Notes: generated by a model not told the origin, from the letters alone. Shown: positions 47,807 through 57,998, numbered from the stretch's first letter. The stretch: DNA of 64,000 bases from Catellatospora sp. TT07R-123 (GCF_018327705.1 NZ_BNEM01000002.1:2666001-2730000), one strand, 5' to 3'. Numbers and translations: made by a program.

Positions 47807-48814
47807 GTGAACCAGCCCCAGCCGCTCACCTCGGCGCAGGTCCGCGCCTTCGCCGACCTGACCGCGAAGCTCAGCGGTGCCATCAGCGCCGTCGTGCTCG
47901 GCAAGCCGGAAGTGGTGCGGCTGGGGCTGGTCGCCATGTTCGCCCAGGGCCACGTCCTGCTCGAGGACGTGCCCGGGGTCGGCAAGACCACCCTGGCCCG
48001 CGCCATCGCCGCATCCGTGCAGGGTGCCTGGCGGCGCATCCAGTTCACCCCCGACCTGCTGCCCTCCGACGTCAGCGGCGTCACGATCTTCAACCAGGCC
48101 AACCGCGGGTTCGAGTTCCACCCGGGCCCGATCTTCGCCAACATCGTCATCGCCGACGAGATCAACCGGGCCTCGCCCAAGACCCAGTCGGCGCTGCTGG
48201 AGGTCATGGAGGAGCGGTACGTCACCGTCGACGGCGTACGCCACGCCGTCCCCCGCCCCTTCCTCGTCGTGGCCACCCAGAACCCCGTCGAGATGGACGG
48301 CACCTACCGGCTGCCCGAAGCCCAGCTCGACCGCTTCCTGATGAAGCTGTCGGTCGGCTACCCCGACGAGGCCGTCGAGATCGAGGTGCTGCGCGGCGCC
48401 GCGCTGCGCTCCCCCGAGGCGATCACCCCGGTCACCGACACCACCACCATCGGCGAGGCCGTCGCCCTGGCCAACCGGGTCCACATCGCCGACCAGCTCT
48501 ACGCCTACGCCGTCCGGCTCGCCACGGCCACCCGCGAGCACAAGCACGTCCGCGTCGGCGTCAGCCCCCGCGGCGTCATCGCGCTGACCCGCGCCGCCTC
48601 GGCGTACGCGCTGACCGAAGGCCGCGGCCACGTGCTGCCCGAGGACGTCAAGGTGCTGCTGGAGCCCGTGTTCGCCCACCGCATCCTGCTGACCCCCGAC
48701 GCCCAGCTGCGCGGCGTCACCGCCCACGAGGTGCTGCGCGACGCCGTCGAGTCGGTGCCCGTGCCGCTGCCCGGCCAGGACGCCGCCCGCCCCGCCGGGG
48801 CCCGGCCGGCCTGA
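47807..48814 (+). CDS. MoxR-family AAA+ ATPase
   Basis: GTG at 47807 has AAGGA upstream. The 335-residue protein has Walker A DVPGVGKTTLARAIA near residue 50, sensor IADEINRASPKTQSALLEVM and arginine finger YRLPEAQLDRFLMK. MoxR ATPases act as chaperones that load cofactors or mature complexes, often with DUF58/von Willebrand partners. It is followed one base later by a DUF58 gene. Confidence 0.9.
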   Translation: MNQPQPLTSAQVRAFADLTAKLSGAISAVVLGKPEVVRLGLVAMFAQGHVLLEDVPGVGKTTLARAIAASVQGAWRRIQFTPDLLPSDVSGVTIFNQANRGFEFHPGPIFANIVIADEINRASPKTQSALLEVMEERYVTVDGVRHAVPRPFLVVATQNPVEMDGTYRLPEAQLDRFLMKLSVGYPDEAVEIEVLRGAALRSPEAITPVTDTTTIGEAVALANRVHIADQLYAYAVRLATATREHKHVRVGVSPRGVIALTRAASAYALTEGRGHVLPEDVKVLLEPVFAHRILLTPDAQLRGVTAHEVLRDAVESVPVPLPGQDAARPAGARPA

Positions 48815-48815
48815 A

Positions 48816-50003
48816 ATGCGCATCACGCTTCGGGGGGCCGGCCTGGCGGCCGGCGGTGCGGCACTGCTCGGCGCGGGGTACCGGTTCGGATACCCCGACC
48901 TCGCCGTGCTCGGCTCCACCGCCCTGGCCGCGCTCGGCTACGCCCTCGGCCACGCCGCGCTGCGGCCCCGCCTGTCGGTGACCCGCTCCGTCGAACCCGA
49001 CCGGGTCGCCCGCGGCGAGAGCAGCACCGTCACGCTGACCGTACGCAACAACGGCCGCCTCGGCGCCGCAACCCTCATCGCCCACGACCGCTGCGGCCGC
49101 CCCGACCAGCCCGCCCGGACCGTTCCCGTGCCGCTGCTGCGCCTGCGCCCCGGCCACGACACCGACGTCACGTACCCGGTCCCCACCGACCGGCGCGGCA
49201 TCGTCGAGGTCGGCCCGCTCCAGGTGGTCCGCCGCGACCCGCTCGGCCTGCTCACCGCCACCCGCAGCCACGGCGGCACCAACCGCATCTGGGTGTACCC
49301 CCGCACCCACCCGATCCGCGCCGTGCCCGCCGGCATCTCCCGCAGCCTCGACGGCCGCCTCGACCGCGTCCCGCACGGCGCCATCACCTTCGACACCCTG
49401 CGCGAATACGTCATCGGGGACGAGCTGCGCCACGTCCACTGGCGCACCAGCGCCAAGGTCGGCGAGCTCATGGTCCGCGAACACCTCGACACCAGCCTCC
49501 CGCAACTGGTGGTGCTGCTCGACGACCGCGCGGCCTCCTGGCCCGACCGCAGCGGCGCCCAGTCCGAGGCGTTCGAAGCCGCCTGCGAGGCCGCCGCCTC
49601 GATCGTCACCGCCGCCACCCGCGAAGACCTGCCGATCGCCCTCCAGCTGACCAGCGGCCAGGCCGCGGGCGGCGGGCGGATCCGCGGCTCCGCCCGCGCC
49701 CTGCTGGACCTGCTCGCCGAGGCCGAACCCCAGCCCGCGACCGGCGATGACACCCGCCTGCTCGACGCCACCCGGCGGCTGCGCCAGCACCGCCCCGGCG
49801 ACACCCTGATCTACCTCACCGGCCTCGGCGGCGCCGCCGACCTCGGCCTGGTCAGCGGCCTGCGCGGCCCGTTCCCCGCCGTCGCCGTGGGCCTGCTCGG
49901 CCCCCGCGTGCTGGAGGAACCGCAGGCCGCCGGAGTGCTGCTGCTGCGCGCGCACGACGGCGAGGACTTCGCCGCCGTCTGGGATGGAGTGACCCGGTGG
50001 TGA
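48816..50003 (+). CDS. DUF58 membrane protein
   Basis: The 395-residue protein starts at ATG 48816, one base after the MoxR stop. It has two N-terminal membrane segments, an extended beta domain, and the DUF58 signature YVIGDELRHVHWRTSAKVGELMVREH near residue 205, then a von Willebrand-like part. DUF58 proteins are partners of MoxR ATPases. Confidence 0.88.
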   Translation: MRITLRGAGLAAGGAALLGAGYRFGYPDLAVLGSTALAALGYALGHAALRPRLSVTRSVEPDRVARGESSTVTLTVRNNGRLGAATLIAHDRCGRPDQPARTVPVPLLRLRPGHDTDVTYPVPTDRRGIVEVGPLQVVRRDPLGLLTATRSHGGTNRIWVYPRTHPIRAVPAGISRSLDGRLDRVPHGAITFDTLREYVIGDELRHVHWRTSAKVGELMVREHLDTSLPQLVVLLDDRAASWPDRSGAQSEAFEAACEAAASIVTAATREDLPIALQLTSGQAAGGGRIRGSARALLDLLAEAEPQPATGDDTRLLDATRRLRQHRPGDTLIYLTGLGGAADLGLVSGLRGPFPAVAVGLLGPRVLEEPQAAGVLLLRAHDGEDFAAVWDGVTRW

Positions 50004-52219
50004 TCCGAGCGCTGCGGGCGCTGACCCTGCCGCTGCTGATCCTGGCGATGCTGGTGCTCAGCGGCACCGTCGCCGGACGCATCTACTCCGGCACCCTGTT
50101 CGTCCAGCTCGTCGCCGGTGCGGCCGCCGGATCGGTGCTGGTCAGCGTCGCCTGCACCCGGCTGCGCGCCTGGCTGGTCGCCCCGCTGTCCGTGCTAGGC
50201 CTGGCCGCCTACCTCGCCTTCGCCCTGCACCTGTCCGCCCAGCGGGCCGGGATCGACGGGCCCCTGGCCCAGCTCGCCACCGACGCCCTGCGCGACGGCA
50301 TCCCCCGCCTCATCGCCGTCCTGCTGCCGGTCGAGCCCCAGCCCGACACCGTCGCCGTCCCGATCGTGGTGACCTGGCTGGCCGGGCTCGCCGCCACCGA
50401 GCTGGCCACCCGCACCCGCCGCACCCTGATCGGCCTCGCCCCGCCCGTGCTGCTGTTCGCGGGCGCCCTCTGGTTGGTCGGCCCCTCCGCACCCCGGCTC
50501 ACGTGGCCTGTGCTCGCGTTCGCGGCCCTGGCCGTGGCCGCGCTGGCGTTCACCGGCCGGGTCCGCACCCCCGACACCGGCGTGGACGCCGCCACCCGCC
50601 GCGCCCTGCGCCTGCGCACCGCCCTCGCGGGCGCCGTCGGCCTGCTGCTGATCGTCGGCCTGACCGCCGCGCTCGAACGCCCCGTCGCCCACCAGGTCAG
50701 CACCGCGCCGCTGGACCCGCGCTCGCTCATCGACCCGCCCGACCTCGACGCCCTGGACGAGAACCCGCTGATCCGGCTGTCCGGCTGGGCCCTGCAACCC
50801 CAGCAGCAGCTGCTCGACGTCCAGACCGACAAGGACGCCCGGATCCGGCTGGCCGTGCTGTCGGACTACGACGGCGTCACCTGGCGCGTCGGCGCCACCT
50901 ACCGGCCCGCCGGGCGCACCCTGCCGCTGCCGCCCGACGGGCAGGGCACCCGGCAGGTCACCCAGCGCATCACCGTCTCCGGGCTCACCGGCAAGCTCCT
51001 GCCCGCCGCCGCCACCCCCCGCCGCGTCGACGGCGTACGCGTCTCCTACGACCAGCTGACCGGCACGATCCTGTTCCCGGGCGGACTCACCCCCGGGCTG
51101 ACGTACACGGTGCAGTCGCAGCAGACCGACCCCGACGTCAACCTGCTGCCCGGCGCCGAGGTCCCCACCGGCTCGCAGATGGCCCGCTACCTGGCCCTCG
51201 GACCCGGGGCACCCGACCACCTGACCCGGCTGGCCCAGCAGCTCGGCGCCGACAACGGCGCCCCCTACCAGCGGGCGCTGGCGATCGAGCAGTTCCTGGC
51301 CGACCACTACAAGCTCGACCCGCAGGCCCCCAGCGGCCACGCCTACCCCAACCTGGACTTCTTCCTGTTCGGGCCGCCCAACGGCGGCGGCCAGCGCGGC
51401 ACCTCCGAGCAGTTCGCGGCCGTGTTCGCGGTGCTGGCCCGGCTGCTGAACCTGCCCAGCCGCGTCGTGGTCGGGTTCGAGGCCCACGCCGGGCAGCGGG
51501 CGCTGACCGCCGGGGACGCGCTGGCCTGGCCCGAGGTGTACTTCACCGACCTGGGCTGGATCCCGTTCCACCCGCTGCCGCAGCCCAACCAGGACGTCAA
51601 GCCGCTGGAGAACGAGTTCAAGCCGCTGCCGGAGACCTCGTCGCCGCCGCCGCAGTCGCCCGACCCGGTCCCCACGTACGACACCGCGGCGCCGACCGGC
51701 ACCGACTCCGGGCCCAGCCCCACCACCGAGGCGGCCGGGACACCGGTCGGCCTGATCGCCGGGGCCGGGGGCGGCGGCCTGCTGCTGCTCATCCTGATCG
51801 GGTCGGCTGCGTTCGTGCTGCTGGCCCGTGCCGGGCTGCGCCGCAGGCGCCTGGACCAGGGCACCCCCGCCGAGCGGGTCGCCGGGGCCTGGCTGGAGGT
51901 CGGCGACGCCCTGCGGCTGGCCGGGCACCCGGCGGGCGGGCACCTCAGTGCCGAGGAGGTCGCCGCGCACGCCGCCGACGCGGCCTCGCTGGTGCGCGGC
52001 AAGCACACGGTACGGCTGCGCGCCCCCGCCCTAGACGACGTCGCCGGCACCGTCAACGCCAGCGTGTTCGGGCCGGACACCACCACCGACGCCCAGGCCG
52101 AGGCCGCCCGCAGCGGGGCGCTGGCCTACATCGACGAGCTCAAGGCCCGCCGCTCCTGGTGGCGCCGCCTGCTGTGGACCATCCACCCGGGCCCGCTCCG
52201 CTGGCGCCGCCGCCCCTGA
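49997..52219 (+). CDS. TgpA-like membrane protein with degenerate transglutaminase domain
   Basis: GTG at 49997 overlaps the DUF58 end by seven bases. The 740-residue protein has several N-terminal membrane segments (to about residue 215) and an extracytoplasmic transglutaminase-like core. One late membrane segment is near residue 595, and a cytoplasmic DUF4129-type tail follows. The core reads RGTSEQFAAVFAVLARLLNLPSRV where active members have Cys before the Glu, and DALAWPEVYFTDLGWIPF where they have His. Both catalytic residues are therefore replaced (Ser and Leu). It may have a structural or scaffolding role in the MoxR-dependent surface system. Confidence 0.85.
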   Translation: MVIRALRALTLPLLILAMLVLSGTVAGRIYSGTLFVQLVAGAAAGSVLVSVACTRLRAWLVAPLSVLGLAAYLAFALHLSAQRAGIDGPLAQLATDALRDGIPRLIAVLLPVEPQPDTVAVPIVVTWLAGLAATELATRTRRTLIGLAPPVLLFAGALWLVGPSAPRLTWPVLAFAALAVAALAFTGRVRTPDTGVDAATRRALRLRTALAGAVGLLLIVGLTAALERPVAHQVSTAPLDPRSLIDPPDLDALDENPLIRLSGWALQPQQQLLDVQTDKDARIRLAVLSDYDGVTWRVGATYRPAGRTLPLPPDGQGTRQVTQRITVSGLTGKLLPAAATPRRVDGVRVSYDQLTGTILFPGGLTPGLTYTVQSQQTDPDVNLLPGAEVPTGSQMARYLALGPGAPDHLTRLAQQLGADNGAPYQRALAIEQFLADHYKLDPQAPSGHAYPNLDFFLFGPPNGGGQRGTSEQFAAVFAVLARLLNLPSRVVVGFEAHAGQRALTAGDALAWPEVYFTDLGWIPFHPLPQPNQDVKPLENEFKPLPETSSPPPQSPDPVPTYDTAAPTGTDSGPSPTTEAAGTPVGLIAGAGGGGLLLLILIGSAAFVLLARAGLRRRRLDQGTPAERVAGAWLEVGDALRLAGHPAGGHLSAEEVAAHAADAASLVRGKHTVRLRAPALDDVAGTVNASVFGPDTTTDAQAEAARSGALAYIDELKARRSWWRRLLWTIHPGPLRWRRRP

Positions 52220-52229
52220 GCGGGACCGC

Positions 52230-53120
52230 TCAGGCGGCGCGGTTGTGCGGGATGCCCTTCATCGTCAGCGTCCGCACCTGGCGCCAGATGTCGTCCGGGC
52301 AGTACGCCGCGTCCTGGCGCCGCAGGTCGACCCGGTCCAGTTGCCGCACCCGCAGCTCCAGCCAGCCGCCCTCGACGGCGTACGGGTCGTCGCTGGTGGT
52401 CCGGAACTCCAGGTGGTCGTCGCGGTGCGACTTGTCCTGCGACGTGATCTGCAGGACCTCCAGGTGGCTCTCGAACGTCCGCAGGATGACGAACGGCCGG
52501 TCCTTGGACCCCTCGCCCTCGCGGAACTCCACCTCGCCCCACCAGATCTCCTTCGGCCGCGGCTCGGGCGGCGTCCAGGTGCTGGTGCCGGTGCTGCGCT
52601 GCGGCCGCGGCACGACCGGCTGGCGCATCGCGACCTTGCGGTCGAGCAGCCTGAGCACGCCGTAGCACAGCAGCGCCGTCAGCGCGGCCGCAGCCGGGCC
52701 GATCAGCGGCAGCGAGTAGCTCAGCTGCTTCAACCGCTCCTCAGGCGCCGCCGTCGGGGCTGGCGGGGTCGCGGTGCCGCCCAGGTACTTCTGGTCCAGC
52801 AGCAGCGTCGTCAGCGCCACGGCGGTGCACAGGACGGTCAGGATTCCGGCGCGGATCAGGTGGATGCGCTGCCCGGCATGGGCTCTGCCGCGGGCGGCCA
52901 GGCGGACCACCAGGTACGCCACCAGCGGCGCCAGCGCCACCCCGATCCACCACGACGGGTATGCCGCGATCTGGTCCGGCTGGCGCACCAGCAGATACGC
53001 CACGATCGCCGGGGAGGCCAGGATGGTGCCGGGCACCGCGATCAGCACGCTCAGCACGAACGGCCCCAGCAGCAGGAACAACAGGCAGCCGCACCCGGAC
53101 CGACCGCTTCGCTGTGCCAT
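52230..53120 (-). CDS. Membrane protein with C-terminal PemK/MazF-like domain
   Basis: The 296-residue protein has four to five N-terminal membrane segments (CLLFLLLGPFVLSVLIAV onward to about residue 160). A cytoplasmic domain starts KEIWWGEVEFREGEGSKDRPFVIL near residue 187, which is the opening of PemK/MazF-like toxins (strand, G-S-K-R-P-v-v-v). Later strands LEVLQITSQDKSH support that fold. PemK/MazF proteins cut mRNA. Membrane tethering is unusual; no antitoxin gene is adjacent. It is convergent to the TgpA-like gene with ten bases between. Confidence 0.72.
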   Translation of the reverse strand: MAQRSGRSGCGCLLFLLLGPFVLSVLIAVPGTILASPAIVAYLLVRQPDQIAAYPSWWIGVALAPLVAYLVVRLAARGRAHAGQRIHLIRAGILTVLCTAVALTTLLLDQKYLGGTATPPAPTAAPEERLKQLSYSLPLIGPAAAALTALLCYGVLRLLDRKVAMRQPVVPRPQRSTGTSTWTPPEPRPKEIWWGEVEFREGEGSKDRPFVILRTFESHLEVLQITSQDKSHRDDHLEFRTTSDDPYAVEGGWLELRVRQLDRVDLRRQDAAYCPDDIWRQVRTLTMKGIPHNRAA

Positions 53121-53347
53121 CCGAGTTCCTCCACATTGGCTGGAGGAGCGATTCTATCGACGCCGTACGCCACGGCCCGCACCGACTCGTGATCCTTTCG
53201 CGTTCAGCCGACCGGCGTGCACGCCTGACCGATCTTCTCTCCAAGATCGCGCCCTGCGGCCATTTCCGGAGGCCACGGCGCATGATCCGACCGGAAACCG
53301 CGATCACGGGCCGGAAACGGCGATCGGGCCGGGCACCGTACAGAAAA

Positions 53348-53381
53348 GGAGAGCCGGACGCCCTGCGGCACCCGGCTCTCC
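53348..53381 (-). terminator. Intrinsic terminator after the secreted nuclease gene
   Basis: GGAGAGCCGG (53348-53357) pairs perfectly with CCGGCTCTCC (53372-53381); on the minus strand TTTTC follows the hairpin directly. Confidence 0.75.
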
Positions 53382-53413
53382 GATGTGATCGCCCATCTAC
53401 CTCACGCGGACGG

Positions 53414-56400
53414 TCAGGTCAGCGTGATCGTCGTGGTCACCTGCTGCGCCGGGGCGTCCGGGTAGGTCACCGTGACCGTGATCGTCACCGGGCCGGTCGG
53501 ACGCTTGGCGGTCGGCCACAGCACGGCGAAGTTACGCGTGATCGGCTCGAACACCGGCGTCGTCGCCCCCAGCGACTGCGCCCCCGCGACCGACACCTTC
53601 ACCCGCCCGCTCAGCAGCAGGCAGACCGACTCCAGCAGCGGGATCGGCGCACCCGACGCATCCGTGAGCTGGAACACGATCGGCACCACCGAGCCAGCCC
53701 GCACGGAACCACCCGCCGCGGGAGTGACCACCCGGACCCCGGACCGGACGACCTGAGTGGCCGTGCCGGTGCTGGCCAGGTAGGACCCGTCCCCGAGGTA
53801 AGCGGCCGTCACCTGGTGCGACCCCGTGCCCAGGCTCGCGATCGGGCTGCTCGTCGCCCTGCCGCCGGACAGCGCGACCGGACCGCCGACCGCCGCCCCG
53901 TCGACACGGAACTGCACGAACCCGGTCGGGGTCGTCCCCGCCGGACCGGTCACGGTGGCCGTGAACGTCACCGGCGCGCCGAGCACCGACGGGCTGGCCG
54001 AGGAGGTGACCGCCGTGGTGGTCGCCGCGGCGGCGACGGTGATCGTGTAGTCCCGGGCGACCGTGCTGACCGGGTTGGTGACGGTGACCGTGAAGGTGTA
54101 GCCACCACCGGCGGTCGGCGTGCCGGAGACGACACCCGACGCCGACAGCGACAGGCCCGGCGGCAGCGCCCCGCTGCTCAGCGCGAACGTGACCGGGCCA
54201 CCGCCGCCGTACGAGACGGCCGCCGAGTACGCCGACCCGACCGTGCCGCCCGGCAGCGTGCCGTCGAGCGTCACCGGGTCGACCACGGCCACCGCGAGCG
54301 GGCCCGACGACGACCCGACCAGGTCGGCGCTGCCCGAGTACGAGGCCGTGACCGCGTGGTCGCCACCCGTCAGGGCCGAGGTGACCAGCGTCGCCGTGCC
54401 ACCGCTGAGCACGGCCGTGCCGATCGTGGCGGCTCCGTCGTGGAAGGTCACCGTGCCCGTCGGCGGGACGGCCGCGGTGACGGTCGCGGTCAGGGTGAGC
54501 CCGCTGCCGGTCGCGACCGGGTTCGGCGCCGCGGTGACCACCGTGGCGCTGGTGCCCGGACCGACGTGGATCGAGGCCGGCAGCTCGGCCTGGCCGTACG
54601 CGCTGGACACCCGGACGGTGAAGGCGAAGTCGCCCGCGGCCGCCGGAGCGCCGGTGAGCTGGCCGTCCGGCGTGAGGGACACGCCCGGCGGCAGGCTGCC
54701 GGCCGAGACGCTCGCCGCCACCAGGCCCGAGCCGGTCACGGTGAAGGCGAAGCCGTACGGCTCGCCGACCGTGCCCGAAGGCGCGGTGCCGGTGACCGCC
54801 GGTGCGACACCGAGGTCGAGACCGACCACGACCGGGTCGTGGTCGCTGGTCCGGAAGCGGTCGGGCGCGTACAGCGACGCGACCTGCCCGGCGGTCTTGA
54901 AGTCGGTGTTGTAGTCCAGCACCGACGGCTCGTCGGCGTTGTGGTGCGCGTCCCCGGCCCCGGTGACCTGGCCGACCGCCGCAGCGCTGGCCAGCACGTA
55001 GTCAAGGTAGCCCCACTGGCCGTCGAAGACGTACGAGTAGGCGTCGTCGCCGTGGAAGGCCTTGATCAGGTTCACGTACCCGGCCGCCTCCAGCGCCGCG
55101 ATCGGGTCCTCGCCCGCGTACGAGTTGAGGTCACCGACGATCAGCACGTCCGGGTCGCCCGCGCCCGGCACGACCGTCGTGGAGATCCAGCTCGCCAGCT
55201 CGTTGGCCTGCGCGGTGCGGCGGACGTTCCAGCAGCTCTGGCCGTCGCCCTGGTCGGTGTCCGGACCCGAGGTCGGGCAGGAGCCCTTGGACTTGAAGTG
55301 GTTGGCGATGACGGTGAACCGCGCCCCGGCCGGGGTCTGGAACGTCTGCGCCACCGGGCGCCGCTCGAAGACCGGGTTGACGTCGATGAACGTGGCACCG
55401 GCGACCGGCTGCACCTTGGCGGTGCGGTAGAGCAGGCCCGCCTTGATCGCGTCGGTACCGGCGACGTCGGTGATGCCGGTGGCCGCGTCAGCGTCGACGA
55501 AGGCCCAGGTGCCGGGCCCGTCGGCGGCGTTCAGCGCGTTCACCAGCGCCTGCACCGCACTGTCGGTGCCGTAGCCGTCGTTCTCCATCTCCATGTAGCC
55601 GATGACGTCGGCGTCGAGGAAGCGCAGCGACGCGACCTCCTTGGCCAGCTGCCGCTGGTACTCGGTGTCGCTGGTGGCACCCCGGCAGTCGGTCACCGCA
55701 CCGAGCGTGCCCAGGTGGCAGCCGGTGTAGGTGTTGAAGAAGTTCAGCAGGTTCGCGCTGGCCGCCTTGAGCGAGCCGCCGACCACCGGTGCCGCCGACG
55801 GCCGCGGGTTGGCGGCCTCGAACACGGCGGTGCCGCTGAGCGCACCGAGCGGACGCAGCCGGTACGCGTTGCCGCTGGCCGAGTTGCCCGCCCACGTGTA
55901 GGTCAGCACCCCGACCGGGTCGGTGACCGTGTCACCGCCGCGCAGGGTGTTGCTCGCCGACAGGGGCTGTCCGCCCCGGCCGAACACGATCGGGTCGGGG
56001 TTCTGCGCCTGGTCGGCGTCGTCGATGAGCAGCCGGTTGAGATTGTTGGCCGCCTGGGCCGCCGCGACGGCGGCGGTGTCGGTGGCCCGGATGTCGGCCG
56101 TCGGCTGGCGCAGCCGGCCGCCCGACGAGACCACGACCTGCCCGAACCGGCCGATCTGGAAGTGCTCGGTGACGGTCAGCGTCTGGTGGAACCGCACCAG
56201 CATGCCCTCGTACGGCTCCAGGTCGGCGGCGCTCGCGCGGGGCAGCGTGACGTCGGCCGGGGTGACGGTGCCCTGCGCGCCGCAGGAGACCACCGTCGTC
56301 GCGGAGGCGGTGAGCTGGGTCTGGCCCTGGAACTCCGAGACCGGGCCGGTCACCTCGACCACGTCGCCGAGGCTGACGAGGTTGGCGCCGTTGTCGAAGA

Positions 56401-57952
56401 CGAACACACCGTCGGAGGTGGCGGTGTCGCCGTCGCCGGAGTCCTGGAGGTAGAAGCCCCGCAGCGCCGGGCTCGGGCCCTCGCTGTCGCCGACGACCGT
56501 GCCGCGGACCGTGACGGTCTGCCCGGCCAGCGGGCTGATGTCGCCGGTGCCCTGCACCGCGCCGATCGCCGTCACGGCCCCGGTGCACGCCGGGGTGACG
56601 GGGTTGACGGTGACGGTCGCGGTCACGCTGTCGGCCTGGCCGCCCGTTCCGGTGACGCGCACCCAGTAGGCGGCGGTGGCGGTCAGGGCCGGGGTGGTGT
56701 ACGACGCGCCGGTGCCCACCGGCGTCGACGTGTCACCGGCGGTGCCCGCATACCACTGGAAGCTCAGCGGGCCGGTGCCGGTCGCGGCGACGGTCAGCGT
56801 CGCCGTGGCACCGGAGGTGACGGCCACGTCCTGCGGCTGCGTCGTGATCACCGGAGCCGTCGGCACCGAGCCGCCCGCCGGGGCGAAGGCGACGCCGCGC
56901 AGCGCGGTGTTGGTGCCCGCGGTCTGCAGCACGACGGCCGTGGCGCTGATCGGCGCGTCATACGCGGCCGTGTCCTCCACCTTGACCAGCTGCGCCGATC
57001 CCGCGCTCGTCGTGGCGAACAGCGTCGCCGTGGCGCCGGTGACCGAACCCGTGATGCCCCGGGCACCGCTGCCGCTCGGCCGGAAGTTGCCGCGCGCGGT
57101 CCACGCCGACCCGTTGAACGAGTACTTCACGATGCCGCCGTTGGGGCTGCCCGAGTCGTCGGCGAGGTAGAGCGTGTCGATGCCCGGCACGCCGGGGTCG
57201 CGGTCCAGCGCGACGATGCCGTACGGGCTGGGCGCGGCGGTGACCAGCGCCGGGGTCTGCCCCCCGGTCGTCGGCAGCCCCGCGCCGACGGCGTAGACGC
57301 CGGTCGGGGCGCTGCCGGTGGAGACGTAGAGACGGCCGCCGGCGATGGCGGCGGCCCGCAGGTTCGTCGGCGTGGCGCTGTTGATCTGCGTCGTCGTGCC
57401 CGCGCCGACGGTGGCCAGGCGCACGCCGCCGGAGGAGCCGACGGCCCAGACCCGCGAGCCGTCGTCGGAGACGACACCGCGGATGTTGGCGCCGCTGAAG
57501 GCATCGGTGATCGCCGTCGTGGTGTCGACCGCGCCCGCGCCGTCGACCCGCGCGGCCACCCGCGCCACCGTCGCCGTGGAGCTCGTGGCGACACCGGCCA
57601 GGCCGGGGTCGGCGTCGTATCCGCCCAGCGTCAGATAGCGGCCGTCAGCCGAGAGCGCGAGCGCCCCCTCCGAGGTCGCGCTGCCGCTCACGGTGAAGCG
57701 GCGGTTGCTTCCCGAGACCGAGGTCGGCAGCGCGACCGTGCGCACCAGCGCACCAGCGGGCGTGTACTCGTCGAGGAAGACCGGTGCGGCCGCGCTGCTC
57801 AACGCAGCGGCTCCGTCACCGACCCGTACCACCACGAGGTTGCCGGAGCTGGTTTCTGCTGCGGCGCCGGACGCGGTCAGCGTGGCCGCGCCGGGGATCA
57901 CCAGTAACGCGACGGCGAGACGGGCGAGGTTGCGTCGAAAATGGAGACGCAC
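53414..57952 (-). CDS. ExeM/NucH-type secreted nuclease with Ig-like repeats
   Basis: GTG at 57952 follows GAGAGG. The 1512-residue protein has a signal peptide (LAVALLVIPGAATLTASGAAA), an N-terminal propeller-like part (ALSADGRYLTLGGYD) and an Ig domain. The ExeM/NucH core comprises an OB-like domain (YEGMLVRFHQTLTVTEH) and an endonuclease/exonuclease/phosphatase domain with ANHFKSKGSCPTSG, VLIVGDLNSYAGEDPI and RFRTSDHDPVVVGLDL. Several bacterial Ig repeats follow at the C-terminus (FTVTVTNPVSTVARDYTI; TVTGPAGTTPTGFVQFRV). It degrades extracellular DNA, which may serve nutrient supply or biofilm turnover. Confidence 0.9.
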   Translation of the reverse strand: MRLHFRRNLARLAVALLVIPGAATLTASGAAAETSSGNLVVVRVGDGAAALSSAAAPVFLDEYTPAGALVRTVALPTSVSGSNRRFTVSGSATSEGALALSADGRYLTLGGYDADPGLAGVATSSTATVARVAARVDGAGAVDTTTAITDAFSGANIRGVVSDDGSRVWAVGSSGGVRLATVGAGTTTQINSATPTNLRAAAIAGGRLYVSTGSAPTGVYAVGAGLPTTGGQTPALVTAAPSPYGIVALDRDPGVPGIDTLYLADDSGSPNGGIVKYSFNGSAWTARGNFRPSGSGARGITGSVTGATATLFATTSAGSAQLVKVEDTAAYDAPISATAVVLQTAGTNTALRGVAFAPAGGSVPTAPVITTQPQDVAVTSGATATLTVAATGTGPLSFQWYAGTAGDTSTPVGTGASYTTPALTATAAYWVRVTGTGGQADSVTATVTVNPVTPACTGAVTAIGAVQGTGDISPLAGQTVTVRGTVVGDSEGPSPALRGFYLQDSGDGDTATSDGVFVFDNGANLVSLGDVVEVTGPVSEFQGQTQLTASATTVVSCGAQGTVTPADVTLPRASAADLEPYEGMLVRFHQTLTVTEHFQIGRFGQVVVSSGGRLRQPTADIRATDTAAVAAAQAANNLNRLLIDDADQAQNPDPIVFGRGGQPLSASNTLRGGDTVTDPVGVLTYTWAGNSASGNAYRLRPLGALSGTAVFEAANPRPSAAPVVGGSLKAASANLLNFFNTYTGCHLGTLGAVTDCRGATSDTEYQRQLAKEVASLRFLDADVIGYMEMENDGYGTDSAVQALVNALNAADGPGTWAFVDADAATGITDVAGTDAIKAGLLYRTAKVQPVAGATFIDVNPVFERRPVAQTFQTPAGARFTVIANHFKSKGSCPTSGPDTDQGDGQSCWNVRRTAQANELASWISTTVVPGAGDPDVLIVGDLNSYAGEDPIAALEAAGYVNLIKAFHGDDAYSYVFDGQWGYLDYVLASAAAVGQVTGAGDAHHNADEPSVLDYNTDFKTAGQVASLYAPDRFRTSDHDPVVVGLDLGVAPAVTGTAPSGTVGEPYGFAFTVTGSGLVAASVSAGSLPPGVSLTPDGQLTGAPAAAGDFAFTVRVSSAYGQAELPASIHVGPGTSATVVTAAPNPVATGSGLTLTATVTAAVPPTGTVTFHDGAATIGTAVLSGGTATLVTSALTGGDHAVTASYSGSADLVGSSSGPLAVAVVDPVTLDGTLPGGTVGSAYSAAVSYGGGGPVTFALSSGALPPGLSLSASGVVSGTPTAGGGYTFTVTVTNPVSTVARDYTITVAAAATTTAVTSSASPSVLGAPVTFTATVTGPAGTTPTGFVQFRVDGAAVGGPVALSGGRATSSPIASLGTGSHQVTAAYLGDGSYLASTGTATQVVRSGVRVVTPAAGGSVRAGSVVPIVFQLTDASGAPIPLLESVCLLLSGRVKVSVAGAQSLGATTPVFEPITRNFAVLWPTAKRPTGPVTITVTVTYPDAPAQQVTTTITLT

Positions 57953-57998
57953 AGGGATACCTCTCTGCGCAGGGGACGGGGATGGTAGTCACCGTATG

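Noticed and set aside
52961-57907. Plus-strand open frame of 1648 codons opposite the secreted nuclease
   Set aside because: It is the reverse-frame shadow of the high-GC nuclease gene and is made almost only of Arg, Gly, Asp and Val.
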